A stretch of 64,000 nucleotides of DNA, from NCBI GenBank assembly GCA_950295325.1, contig OX485805.1, forward strand, positions 47,888,758-47,952,757, given 5' to 3'. The DNA is from Polytrichum commune (Eukaryota; Streptophyta; Polytrichopsida; Polytrichales; Polytrichaceae). The notes under the pieces are model-generated. The model made no database searches and had not been told where the DNA came from. It worked only from the letters and a program-made list of their open reading frames with translations. Of this stretch, positions 24,060 through 35,896 are shown piece by piece. Both the position numbers and the translations under genes were made by a program. Positions within the stretch are counted from its first letter, which is position 1; every line of letters begins with the position of its first letter.

Positions 24060-24480
24060 CACCATATGTGTCCTCATTTGAGGCAAATTCAATTATATTG
24101 CATACATATCTAGACTTGCAACAAATGCATTCTCATTTGAGGTGCATTTGAATATGATAATTTACACATAGCTATTGAATGTGCATCTTTCTAAGAGTTT
24201 CATTTCACAAGTGCATTTGTGCACTCAACCTATCTATCATATAAATAACATCACAACATGAGATGCATTACAACTTTTGAGGCACGAAGGCATGGCGGTG
24301 GATGTTGTAGTACATGATTGAGCCATTGTTTTTCAAACAAATTGAAACTTGATGGGCGACAATGTAAAAAGAGGATGAGCTCTAGAGAATAAACTTGTGG
24401 AGAGCACAAGAGGATGAGCAAATGATGGTTTTTGCTCTCCACCAACACCCATATACCCCTTAAAGTGAAAGTAGGAAATT
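24060..24480 (-). pseudogene. Kinase-family remnant: promoter, N-terminus and 3' flank only
   Basis: On the minus strand, 24480-24330 matches the promoter of the kinase at 26.6 kb (AGAGGATGAGC, GGTTTTTGCTCTCCACCAACA) and continues into an ATG frame MAQSCTTTS.AMPSCLK, like that copy's MAQLCTASIAMPSCLQ. It then jumps directly to the family's 3' flank with the GCATTCTCATTTGAGGTGCA motif. The entire kinase domain is gone. This is the fifth and most eroded copy in the window. Confidence 0.7.
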
Positions 24481-25252
24481 AGCCCCCTAAAGTAAGAGTA
24501 AGAAATTGGTTCTTGGTATTAGGCATGGAAATTAGGTCTAGAAATTAGGTCTGGCAATCTAGTTAGGTACAATTGTGTCAATAACCCATGTGCCCTTGTA
24601 GGTCACCAATTCTATACATATTAACCATACAATGATCTAAAGTCTATTGTGATGCATGAATTCCATACGATCAATGATTCATAACACCCGTATGTGTCCA
24701 ATGCATGTACATAATAGTTTATGCAACTAGAATTTAAAATTTTACTTGTTCTATGATATCCAGTTTATATTGAACATAATATTCTACAAAGGGGAAATGA
24801 AAATGCAGTAATCCATAAATAAAATCATAAAATATATATGGTGTGCATTAGAATACATGTTATTTAATACATATGTTCCAAAACAAAAATAGAACTTTTT
24901 TTCAACATACACTTATGCTACAATTCAATGAATGCACGTCCAATGGAGTCAATGTTAGGTGGGTTCATTTTTGACATATTCAACTAAATTATTGTAATGT
25001 ACCTTAAACACCTAAGTACTTTGCATGACATCTTGAGGCCCATAATAGGCTTCTAAGGACTAAGCCCTCAATGTACTTAGGGGTTTGGGGACAAAAATGG
25101 ACCAACTTAATAGCATGTACTGAATATTTTTTCAGCAAGATTGAATGTGGGGAATATTCTATGAAATACTGCCAGTCTCACATAACACTGTTATGGATTT
25201 GAATAATGTTCTACAACAAGATAAATGCATTCAAATCATTTGAAAATATTGA
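24481..25252. other. No gene recognised
   Basis: AT-rich sequence without long open frames, terminal repeats or RNA-like features that could be recognised. Confidence 0.5.
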
Positions 25253-25652
25253 TGTTTCAACTTTCAACTACTCATGGTCAGATGCTTGAAGCATCTGTTC
25301 CACACGTGAACTCTTGAACATGGATGTGTGTCACCAACCTACCAAATAACCTAGATCACCAAAGCAACTAGATTTCTACGTTCTATTTGGAGTTGCTGAG
25401 CATGTGGAAAACGCCTCGTATGTACATCGTTGTATTGTATAACCAACGTTACAACTAATTCGCCCTCATTTATCGTGCATTCAATTTCAATTTTGTTGAA
25501 TGCGTAACTCGCAAAGTACGCATCATCTTTTGAGTCGCGTTTCTCGTCGTGTGCAGTCAGCTCATCAAATTGAATCGGAATAAATAGCTTTGCGACATGA
25601 GATGCATCCTCATTTTGAGGTACATTCTTCATGGTACAGGTTTCTTTTCTTT
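25253..25652 (-). repeat. 3' flank of the minus-strand kinase with repeated hairpin motif
   Basis: Homologous to the 3' flanks at 24.06, 36.2 and 47.3 kb. It holds GATGCATCCTCATTTTGAGG (25,600) and the TGCTTGAAGCATCT palindrome (25,280). An open frame of 116 codons overlaps it but is out of frame with the kinase and is most likely chance. Confidence 0.6.
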
Positions 25653-26588
25653 TCAACAACATAGACTCTCTTTGGATCTGTCCATGTGATGCACCGCCCA
25701 CGGATGTTGGAAGAACTCATGAACCGTCAGTCGCGCCGATGGATCCACTGCCAGCATTTTCAAAAGCACATCTCGTCCATTTTCTGAGATTCGTTTGCAT
25801 GCTTTGGAAGATGGGAACGTCCTCAAGAATTGCTGGTACGCACAAAGTTGTCGTCCTTGTGCGATGCTGTAGCTGAGACCTTGAAGATGGAAGAGGCGTT
25901 GTCCAGTGACGAGCTTTTACATGATGCATCCCGCACTCCATACATCGGCTGCACAACCGTAACTTCGTTGGAATACTTCAGGCGCCATGTAGCTTGGGGT
26001 GCCGGCGATTGTAGTCACATGATCAGCTTGGGTGATTGTTGACAACCCAAAATCAATAAGCTTGACCTCGGGACGCATTGTGTTGCTTCCACACAGCACG
26101 ATATTCTCAGGCTTGACATCGCCGTGCACGACTCCAACCGCATGGCAAGATCGAATAGCACTCATGATCTGGAGCATCACGTGCGCCACCAATTGCTCGG
26201 AGCAACCCGCAGGATGTTGCTGAGCGATGAAGTCGAACAAGTCTCCTCCGGAACACAAATCCATAACGAGGGACACATGGTCCGAGCTCTCAAAGATCTC
26301 TCGAAGGCTCACCACATTGGGCTGGCCACGCAACCTGAGCATAATCTCGTATTCATGTCGCACATCGTCCTCGTCGAAGTTTGGGCCCCTTTTCGAGATC
26401 TGTTTGCATGCATACGGGAGGTTTGTGACCTTGTCATAGCATTTGTAAACGGTGGAGGAGCATCCACTCCCCAAAACATTTTCCGTTCGGAATCGATCCT
26501 TCACATTCCTTATCTTTAGATTTGGAAATACATGCGCACTCTGGAGGCACGAGGGCATGGCAATGGATGCAGTACACAATTGAGCCAT
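25653..26588 (-). pseudogene. CAMK-type minimal protein kinase, full length with one in-frame stop
   Basis: A single-exon frame from ATG 26588 to TGA 25653 (312 codons) aligned end to end with the paralogue at 46.3 kb. It is interrupted by one TAA at 25917-25919 (codon 224), where the paralogue has TAC. Motifs: LGSGCSSTV loop (39-47), YACK lysine 62, HGD 155-157 with KPEN, DFG 179-181, APE 202-204; after the stop the frame continues through the C-lobe to HPWAVHHM. HGD replaces HRD, as in the copy at 46.3 kb. No EF hands or regulatory tail, so like PEP-carboxylase kinase in layout. It may be a very young pseudogene or a polymorphic null. A 54-nt intron over the stop is formally possible but shorter than usual plant introns. 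Confidence 0.82.
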
Positions 26589-26729
26589 TTTTTTAATTCT
26601 GATTTTTTCCTTTTTTTTTGAACGAATTAGAACTTGATGAGCGACAAAAAGGATGAGCTCGAGAGAAGAAACTTGGGAGAGGACAAGAGGATGGGCAAAT
26701 GGTGGTTTCTACTCTCCACCCACACCTAT

Positions 26730-26765
26730 ATAAAAGTAAAAGTAAAAGTAAAAGTAAAAGTAGAA
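26730..26765 (-). promoter_or_regulatory. CTTTTAC repeat and TATA box of the minus-strand kinase
   Basis: Read on the minus strand, five CTTTTA repeats are followed by TTTTATATAGGTGTGGGTGG, with the TATA element near 26,728-26,733, about 145 bases before the ATG at 26588. A very similar CTTTTAC run precedes the TATA of the plus-strand kinase (45,960-46,010) and a single copy lies upstream of the Dof-like gene (40,010). Confidence 0.55.
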
Positions 26766-26865
26766 ATAAGCCCCCTAAAGTTAAAGTAAGAAATTGGGTC
26801 TTGATATTAGTGTGAAGCGAACTTGGATCGGCTCTGCCTTTTTCCAACAATGGAAGTGCTTGAAG

Positions 26866-26912
26866 TGTAATGGTCACGGGCTTTCAGTCTCGTGTGTGAA
26901 GTGGCCCTTAAT
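26866..26912. mobile_element. Solo right end of the family A MITE
   Basis: ATGGTCACGGGCTTTCAGTC followed by GTGTGTGAAGTGGCCCTTA matches the right terminal repeat of the element at 7.18-7.68 kb. The left end is not visible, so this is a truncated copy. Confidence 0.6.
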
Positions 26913-27028
26913 ATCATGTGCACTTTGGTTGCCACAAGTGTGATATTACGGAGTTTAGAGTCATAGTAGTGGGGCCCAGCTTCTAAGAGGTCTAGCCCAG
27001 CCCTGGTCTATGGACGAGCATGTGCTGA

Positions 27029-27038
27029 CACGTGTCTT
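27029..27038. promoter_or_regulatory. G-box palindrome GACACGTGTC upstream of AP5Z1
   Basis: A perfect 10-bp palindrome with the CACGTG core, 268 bases before the AP5Z1 start codon. G-boxes bind bZIP and bHLH factors in plants. The role here is inferred from position only. Confidence 0.4.
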
Positions 27039-27305
27039 TAGGCCACCGTGGCAAACTGCGCTTGGGGTTACCGGTTGCGGGAATGGGTGGAGGAAGTCCA
27101 CCGCTAGATCACAAATCACAATAGCGCAACAAGAGAGCCATTCCAGAAGCATTGACGAGGACAACGAAGAAAGATGATGGAGGAAAGATCCCATTATGGC
27201 TTGTGAAGAGGAGATCCTCGGTAGCCTCGATCAATCACACCACAATCACAAAAACCCACAAGCATAAGAAGCACAAGAATCAGAAGCATCAGAAGGGGAG
27301 CAGCC

Positions 27306-30300
27306 ATGGCGGAGACTGTGGGGGATGACATCAACTGCTCTCAGTACCTGCGCTTGCTCTCACATTCCGTCCGTGACTCGGCCGATGACACTGCCGTCCT
27401 CCAAGCTGTAACAATCTCTCTTTCTCTATCTTCCTTTTATTCTTATAAATTTCTCCCCCCTCCCATTTCTTTTATGTGCCTGTGTACACCATTACTCTCT
27501 TCCTACCAATTGTGTATTCAGGGTTTGTGGTGCTGGATATGTCGAGAGATTGGATACCTGCGGATGTGATCACATAGATGACCCTAATGGAGCTCATCTC
27601 CTAAGCACAACTTTGTTGAAATGGTGTCTTATATGGACCTTGAATTAGACAACACAAATATTTCTTATGTGGATGCTCATCAACACAGTTTTATTCCTTG
27701 ACATAACAACCGGAATAGAGCAATGTGCCTCGTCACATTCTGTTCCGGTGTCCGTGAGAACTGATCGGAGGCAGAGGATCTCACTGTTGAGGGATTGAGT
27801 ACCTGTAGATGTGGTCACATGGATAACCCTAATTGAGATCATCTCCTTTGCAATGATGCTTTTTTATAGACCTTGACTTACACATCACAAACATTTCTTA
27901 TCATCATCACATTTGTGTTCCTTGACAAAACAGCCGACATAGAGCAATTTGTTTCTCACATTCTGCTCAGTTTCTATCAGGACTAATCGTAGGGCAGAGG
28001 ATCTCAACCTTCAATCTTTATTGTATTCAAGTGATAATGGTTGTAGGAACCATTATGGAGTACCTAATAATGTACAGATCCTACTGGTAGGTAAGAGTCT
28101 GCAATGATATCACTAAGTTTGAGTGGTATTATTTAGAAACACACAAGTATCAATCTGCAACCAACCCCAAATGACTGAAATGTTGCAGTAAACATGGCAA
28201 CTTGTTCTGATGCAAAGAGTTTTCCTCCTCTCACAATCTATTTCTTTGTGGGTGTTTTCTGTAAATCTACTGCGCATGTTGCAGCAAGTTTCTGCTTTCA
28301 AGAATAAGTAACCCTACACATCAACGTAATCTAACATCAGAAGGCATCAATTCAAATAAGAAACCAATGTAGATCAAGATTGAATCATTATGAACCTGTA
28401 TAATACTTAAAACAAATCAACAGGTGACATCAAACTAGTTCTTGTGATCATTTGATTTTTGTGTTGAGCAATAACCACACCTTCACATACATGCTGTTAA
28501 TGTGCGTTTTTTATCTGACTATCTTTCTTTACTCTCACCCTCTCATGTACACGTTAGTACCAATGTATGCACACCCCTTCGCCCTCTAAAGCCAGAAGGA
28601 GATTTCCTATTTGCATGTGATGTATTTCTCTAACCAGTCTCTGGAGAGAAACAATGTTATAATTGTTAAATTGAATGACCTCTTGTAAAATTATACACAT
28701 AGGTCAAAGGTCTTCATCAGATGTGCGCCAAGGAAGATGAAAATGGCCAACTGGTAGGAAGAGTTTACCCACACATCACAAAGATTTTTCAACGTTGCTC
28801 AGCATCCACATCATTGCAGAAAACAAGCACAGGCCTGCTTCTCCTGGTACAATTTAATCTCTGATTATGTCCTTGACATTGGAGTAATAGTCTGAAGAAT
28901 GGTTGTAAAACTTGTTCAAGAATGATTACTACTACTACAGTGAAAATTTCTTATATAGAACCTTGTGTTGTTTCATGGAGCAGGAAATTTTACAGTTTTT
29001 CTTGGACTTTGCTGAAGCTGTGTTGCATGATTCAGACCCAAGTCTTCACACTTTCTTTCGGTCCTGCCTTAGTAGGTATGCATACTACTTCATGTCCATC
29101 ATTTGAGTTTTTTCTCTGGAAGTTCTCACGAACAACGTTCTTCATCACTTCCATATGCTAGAAAATACTAATAAGAGTTTGCATTGGTTAGACTTCAGAA
29201 ATAAGGGAGAGCTCTGAGTTAGTGTATGTCTGTCTCTCTGTCTGTGATGCTTTCATTTCTAACTTTGGTCAGCTAATAGAGTTATCTTTCAACTCAATGG
29301 GACTTTCGTCGAGAGTTGGTCCCCTATAATTTTCCATCGGTTGTTTTTCATAAAATATCAATTATTCCTTTCCACTTGTGGTGCATGCTCGGAGGTAGTG
29401 TTTGGATTTGAATGAATGGCAACCTATTTCGGTTTATTAAGGGCCACACTCATTTCAGCATCTCTTAGCATGCCTAAACGAGTTTGACCCACAATGAACT
29501 GGTATAGAATGTTTCTCATTCAAACCTCCACACTATGTTCAAGCATGTACCCAAAGCTTACCAAACATGGAAGGTTTATTATGCAAAACAACCAACTCCC
29601 TACCAAAAGTCATGTTCAGTTCAAGGATAACTCTAATGAACTGAAATATTTCTATGAGCTAAATCATTCATGGCTCAATTAAATGGTTGTCTTGTGGGCA
29701 TGGGAAGGCAATATTCTGATCCTGTAGTAGCTGCTGCAACCCTAGATTTTTTGAACCACAACAAAACAAAGCTGATGACAGCACATGCTGCCTTGCTTCC
29801 ACAGGTGCGCTGAACATCTTGTTTCGTGCACACAAGTCCATATTTTGGTGTTTTGAAGAATTGCTATCTCTTTTCAAGGACTTGCATTACAACAACCTTG
29901 TGTTTGGGATTGAAAAAACGTTCTACAATGATTTGATGTGAAGTGAGACGAATAATGAGGTTGTTTTATATTGTGCAGCACTTCCCACTACTTCTGAAAG
30001 TAGTCGCTTGGGGAGACAAGAAGTAAGGACTCTTCACTCTGAATGCTGTACATGTTGTTGGTTGTATTCATTTCCAGATCAGGATGATGAACTTAGTAGC
30101 ATCTTATACTTGACACCAACCTTGCAAACCTTTCATGGCGAACTGCTAAGTGTCTATTTATTATGTATTATTTTTTATTAAAATAACACCTAGTGGTGTA
30201 TAATGAGATTATTTTACAAATTGTTTAGTTTTTATACATAAAAAATTGCTAGGTAGTAGTATAATGTCACACACTACATGTATGGAAGAAAGTAAAAAAT

Positions 30301-33300
30301 GCAATTAATACAAAATTTATGGATAATGTATGATGTTTCTACATACTTGATTTTTTTAATATGATATTGTGGCCTCCAAAATTTGTGATGTATATATAGG
30401 TTCGACAAATCATTCATGGAACTCTTGCCAGCTTTAATGGGGCCCTCTTCCTTTCTACCTTTATTTCCAGCTATAGTTGACCTACCCAGTAAGTCCATTG
30501 ATCACTGTCTTGGAGTCTTTTAATGCCTGTTTTGATCCACATAAATTAGTTCTTGGCGAGGGGGCGTTTAGGATTAAGGGTTCCAGGAAAGATGACAAAT
30601 GTTCTACTTGTGGCTTGTGCAGCTTTGGTATTAGCACTTGAAAACTTGGAGGCACGTTCCGGTGCCGCTCCGGGAACTACCGTTGGTCCAAGTAGGAAGA
30701 GTCCTGCACCTGAGGCAGGTCACCCTTATCATGGTTTGTGTGTACTTTGAGATTCTCATCAAGTTTATGGTTTGAGAGCAGAGTCAATTTGTCGTTCATG
30801 ATAATATATTTTTTTGTTTGTTCAAACTTCATTCACCATGACAGTGTCAACAATCATCATGCATGTAAGATAGTTGCACCTATTCCCGACACTTTGGCGA
30901 GCTTGGGTACTTAGAGTGATATGATCTATGTGCCGATTATCTTGTTGGATAAGCTTTTCAAAGTGGACTTGAAAGTTGTGCAACTCAAAATAATTGAATC
31001 TTATTTCATTTTCTTAAGGAATTTCTAAGTGGAAAATTTCTCAAACTCATTGTTGCCATGCAGGGGCATCCATTTGTGCTACCCATGTTGGTCATGCCCC
31101 ACCTTTAGCATGGGAGAAAGTGCTTCTTGAATGGTCTCTATGACCTTGCTTGTATTGCCTCATATATAGTCCGTTAAGGTGTAACATTGGCGAATCCATC
31201 TATGTTAGATTGTCCACTCACTTGTTTAAGTCACAGTACTACATGGTGGACTTGCCGTGTGGACACATAGGTCATGCTATCCCTCTACTTGATTTTTATT
31301 TTTGAGGGAACCATGTAACATATGCTTTGTGTCCACTATACTCTTAATTTTAGGTGTCCATTATAGGTCACAAACATCAATAGCTGCACCTACCTAATTC
31401 TTGGTGCCTCTTTCAATTCCTTCATTTGTCTCATGGTACAGGCCTTATTGGCTCTCATGGACGAGGCGTACACTGGATCAGCTATAGCTGACAGTCAAGG
31501 GGATGCTGCAAGTAGCGGCCCTGGAAGTGCCCGAGATGAAACTCAGGCTCTATTCTCTGATCTTCTTAAGGATGAAAATGAAGGCTTGGCGGTATGTTAC
31601 AATTCACCTCCAAATTGTGGACACATGTTTGAAGGATACTGAAGGAACATATTTGTTTTCTATTTGATTATTTTTAATGAAAGTTACCCTTCAACTCAAT
31701 GAGACGTTTAGTTGGGAGTTGGTTGTTTTGCACAAAACATCTACCCTCCATTCTCGGTAAGTTTTTCAGTGCATGTTTGGAGGTAGTGGAGGTTTGATCA
31801 AAGAACATTCTGTATCTATTCATTTGACAGTCAAACTCAATTTTGGGCATACCAAGAGGTGCTAAAGTGAATTTGGGCCAAAAAGGACCAAAATTAGATT
31901 GCTATTCATTTAAATTTAAAACTACCTCCAAGCATGCACCACAATTGGAAAGAAATTATTGATATTGTATCTAAACAACTGATGGAAAATTATGGGGGAT
32001 CGACTCCCAACGAAAAGTCCCATTGAGTTAAAGGATAATTCATGTCGTTCTATCTGTCTTATTATTATCTACGGGCTCCAAACCTCTAAAACCTCAAACT
32101 CATCAGGTCTGAATGGCAGCAGCTTATGTGAATTGGGCACAGGAACGTCATTGGTCATTCCCGGGTATGGCTGCTGCACTGCAAGCAACTATTGGGTTGA
32201 ATCCATCAGGCCGACTTCAACATGCTTTGGTGTTGACGCCCTCATTGCTCCGTATATATTTCACAGTCGCGTTACGAGATGTAAATGATTGTGAGTCTTC
32301 CTTTCTCCATCACAATTCTCACCATCTACAAGAAGGGTTGTCACATGCTTGAGTGGCTAAAGTTTGTTTCTCTTCTCAGCAGGTTTCTTTTGAAATTTAG
32401 GGATTGCGATGAATGTGACCTTTGTAACCCTTAAAGGACCGGATGTGTGTTTATATGGAACACATGACGATTTGTACGAACCCTCAACAAGTATTTAGAT
32501 TATTGTATTTGGTGTATGATATTAAATCCATATTTGGCACAACCTTTTTAAAAAAAATGAAGTGAAAAATTGTCATATGTGACAACGGTGACACCTGGAG
32601 GCTGAGAATGGGCCTCACAGACTTTTTAGGGTTAAAGTTTGACTTATTTAGAATAATAGTTCCAATCATCTCTTTTCTGTATGTCAAATGTGATTTGAGA
32701 TGCATCTCTGAAGTAAAAAAGGGTGGGTACAGCATTACTAGGTGCATTGCTACCAATTGTGTTCCAAAGAGTTGATGCCATGATACCAGATCCAAAGTTT
32801 ACCATAGAGGTAAGCCATTTCCCTACTGGTCTTCTTGGTTTTCTTTTCATGAGGTCTTTGCTTACCTCTAGTTTTAAGTTCTCAAATCAAATCAGGGACA
32901 TGTGAATCTAACATCACTTTGTTTTCAAACTTATTTTGTTTGACTGCCAAATCCAAACATTCTCTAAATCAATTCATATGCATGTCTTCAGGCACGGAAA
33001 TTGCTACTGGAATTTGTGATGGCAGCTTTTCATCAGTCACCCCATTTTGTTGCTCTACTGAAGGTAAGAGTTGTCAATTCTACAAGAGTGTGGTTATTTT
33101 AGTTTTGAAGCTTGTCATTCTTCATCATAAGAGCCTTGACTCACAACTTATCTTCTACCTGCAGAAACCAATTATGGACAGAATTGGTCAGCCTCATACA
33201 AGTCCAGCAAAGGTATGTTTCCATTACCTTGAAGTTTTACAATTTATTTTGGAAATACACATGGCTATGGGAATGTGTTAGGATGATCACAAGTTTCCAT

Positions 33301-35896
33301 ATTATCTTGCACATGCTTAAATCTGGTTTGGAAGAGATTGATTCCTCCAAATGAACCTCATGTATTGGAAAGGAATTTAGTCCCCTTACTATGCAAATTT
33401 AAGGGCCAATTCACACTTTGGCCAAGGGCCATGACCATGAAAATGTGATGGCTCTTGAAACTCATCCAAAGGCCCTACCATGGAAAACTGAATTTGAGTT
33501 TTGTGTGGTCACGGGCCTTCAAGTCTAGTGTAAAGACATGCAACTGGGCTCTCAACCAGATGCTATTTCATTACCATCCTATTCATGTGAGCCCTTCTAA
33601 ATCAATGGTCATGAGATTTTGAAATATCATGGTCTTCCAGATTTGTGGTAGACCCACCTCTTTGAGGTGGGCTTTGAGGCGATGCAAAATCCGCTAGAGC
33701 ATGAAACATTTTCTATTGCATACCATGTGGGACTCCATGTAGGTTTGTTCATCCATTCAAACTTCCTTGGTTCCTCGGGCCCTCAAACTGTAGTATGAAG
33801 TGATGTGGGATGGTCTTGCCATTTTCCACCAATAAGGGTTTTGAGATTTCAATGGTCATGAGGCCTCAAGCTTTAATGTAAAGCGCCCATAACTGTAGAG
33901 GGTTTTAAACATCTCCAGCTTACATGGCTTAATCCACCTTTCAAATATCAATTACTCAATTCATGTTTAGATACACCTCAACATTATGGGAGTAATAATG
34001 AAGTATGATTTAAGCCGGTTATTTGCAGACGGAGCTTGCCCTGCAATTGTGTTGGGCAGTAGGTGAACATGGAGGAGGCGGTCCCTCCCACAAAGATGCT
34101 GCCCGGGAACTCTTTGAGACCCTTGAGTTACTTCTATATGAGAATCTTGCATCTAGGTACTCACACATCACAAATTTTCCAAGCTCAAATATTATGCTGA
34201 ATTAATAAAATCAGGAGTCTGTGGAGGAGCTACTACAAAACTGCACAAAGAATGGATGCTTCATTTTATCCTCAACAAGGCACGCATGTTGTGTTTCAGT
34301 GAAGCATAAATTTCATGCCAAATTTGCATGAATTAGACAGTGTTCCTCGAAAGAATGTGTTAATACTCTGCTCACAAATGCTCTCACCAAAAACAATTTG
34401 ATTGGCAAAGCCTGAACCCTAAACCCTAATTCTATGGTTGTTTATTGTGATTGTTCTTGATAGCCGTGCAACAACGTTGAAAGGTGAAGGGGGACAAAAT
34501 GATAACTCAGTTGCAGCAGCTTCTCAATCGCGCTTGCTTTGTTCTGTGGTGACAGCTATCACCAAACTTGCGACATGTCATCGAGAGCTTTCCCTCCGAG
34601 CTCGAGTATGCCTTTCTAAGGTGCTTATTGTGGCTTTGCATGCAAATTGAATCAAAGTTATTAAAGTCTAGTTTTTGTAATCCACCTTTTGCTCTTGACT
34701 TTCAAACCCTGAACTCTAATCCATAATTCGTTGAATCTCAGATCATCTCTAACCAATCTTGAGTTGTATTTTAAAGTTGAACTTAGCGAGACTACAATAC
34801 GCAACAGTGTAAAATGATTCTTTAACGTTTTCTGATGTTGAGCATGTAACTACATAACATACAAGAACAACTTTAAAATTAAGAGAACATGTGTTATAAC
34901 TTTTAGGTGTAATACATTATAGAGGATTTGTAACTACTTATTTCTTATTTGAAATTGTTTTCTTTTAATATACATTTTTTAGGTGGCACGGTCACAGCAA
35001 GTTTTGGACAAATCAGCATGGAGACGAGCACATGACTTTTTGGGGTTAATGCATGAACCAGCAATATGTTCCTCTATATTAGGTCCCTCGAACGGATATC
35101 CAAACCGTCCGGGTAGCGTACATTGGAGTCAAGGAGGCACAAAGGCAGTTGCTTCCATTCCCTTTTACTTGCTTGGAGAGAAAGAAGGTAACTATATTGC
35201 AACCTTGACTTTTCCATTGCCCCATTCCAAGTATGGTATTTTATCATTGTGTAAGGGACCCAGTTACATTTCAAAATATGTTAATAAAACGTTTCTTAGC
35301 ATCTTTGATATCTTGGTATGCTAGTGATAGACATGCACCTTAAGTTAGATAATGGTATTATATTTTGGTTTTACAAGTAATTTAACAACTCAAAGGTTTG
35401 AATAAGTGACATCACTATAATAAAGAAATGTTTGCTTGACATAATTATGGACCATGATCACCTTGATTTGCGCATCAGTATTACATCATTTTCTTGCATA
35501 TTGTAGACCCCTTTCTGTTTCATTTGGGTTGCAATGAGTTAACAGGAATAATGTTGCAAATCTCAAGGAAATATCTCAAAAGTGTTAGCTGAAATGTGTT
35601 GTACATATGATTATGCATTCGCCAATTCCAGTTGTCAGTACTCTCAGATCTCATACATAAATCGACTGAAGAAGATAGAATGTATTAATTGTATGTGCTA
35701 CCAATTCTGGCTGGAGTTTTGCAAAACGTCAAAGGTATATCATTTGATATTCTTTTCCTAATTTTATTCTGTCTAGTGGATATGGTGAGGGGTAATGGTA
35801 ATGATGATTTCAATATTGACAAGGTTGATTTTGAATTTTGCAGGGCCTCCTTTCCATGATTTTGCGCTATCAGACATCATTGGAAGTGTCTCGTAA
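27306..35896 (+). CDS. AP5Z1: AP-5 complex subunit zeta-1, 16 exons, complete
   Basis: Exons: 27306-27407, 28703-28846, 28984-29075, 29708-29804, 29979-30022, 30400-30488, 30623-30714, 31442-31591, 32143-32290, 32733-32809, 32992-33063, 33165-33212, 34029-34156, 34464-34620, 34983-35187, 35844-35896. They join in frame into 565 residues. Phrases that identify the family: RVYPHITKIFQR, FFLDFAEAVLHDSDPSLHTF, ALLALMDEAYTGS, ERHWSFPGMAAALQ, LALQLCWAVGEHGGGG, HKDAARELFETLELLLYENL, GPPFHDFALSDI; these parallel the Arabidopsis AP-5 zeta protein. The product is an alpha-solenoid subunit of the AP-5 adaptor, which works with spatacsin and spastizin on late endosomes. Intron 7 uses a GC donor (GAG|GCAGGT); all others are GT-AG. 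Start chosen as the first ATG giving the conserved N-terminus. Confidence 0.93.
27540..28010 (+). repeat. Diverged tandem duplication of about 245 bp in AP5Z1 intron 1
   Basis: GAGAGATTGGATACCTGCGG at 27,543 recurs as GAGGGATTGAGTACCTGTAG at 27,788. The phrases ATCATCTCC, TATNGACCTTGA, TTCCTTGACA, GAGCAAT and GGCAGAGGATCTCA follow in the same order in both units. Non-coding. Confidence 0.75.
29279..29633. mobile_element. MITE-like element (family B) in AP5Z1 intron 3
   Basis: A 355-bp element whose ends GAGTTATCTTTCAACTCAAT and, inverted, GAGTTATCCTTGAACTGAAC continue as inverted repeats over about 130 bp. No coding content. It is in the opposite orientation to the copy in intron 8. AAT may be duplicated at the edges, but this is not secure. 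Confidence 0.75.
31680..32041. mobile_element. MITE-like element (family B) in AP5Z1 intron 8
   Basis: A 362-bp element with ends AAGTTACCCTTCAACTCAAT and, inverted, GAATTATCCTTTAACTCAAT. Its right arm (CATGCACCACAATTGGAAAG, then GGAAAATTATGGGGGATCG) is the inverse of the left arm of the intron 3 copy. The inverted repeats span roughly 140 bp. Confidence 0.78.
33403..33888. mobile_element. MITE-like element (family A) in AP5Z1 intron 12
   Basis: The left end GGGCCAATTCACACTTTGG runs on to GGGCCATGACCATG and the right end is a diverged inverse (CATGGTCATGAGGCCTCAAG before GCGCCC). TA flanks both sides. It has internal sub-repeats of the TGGTCACGGGCCTTCAAGTC type. It is related to the element at 7.18-7.68 kb but more diverged, so an older insertion. 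Confidence 0.65.

Noticed and set aside
25351-25701. 116-codon frame downstream of the minus-strand kinase
   Set aside because: It covers the conserved 3' flank of the family, which is non-coding in the other copies, and is out of frame with the kinase.
25863-25919. A 54-nt intron removing the in-frame stop of the 26-kb kinase (GTAAAAG to CTACAG)
   Set aside because: Shorter than typical plant introns and it would delete residues conserved in the paralogues; a plain nonsense change is simpler.
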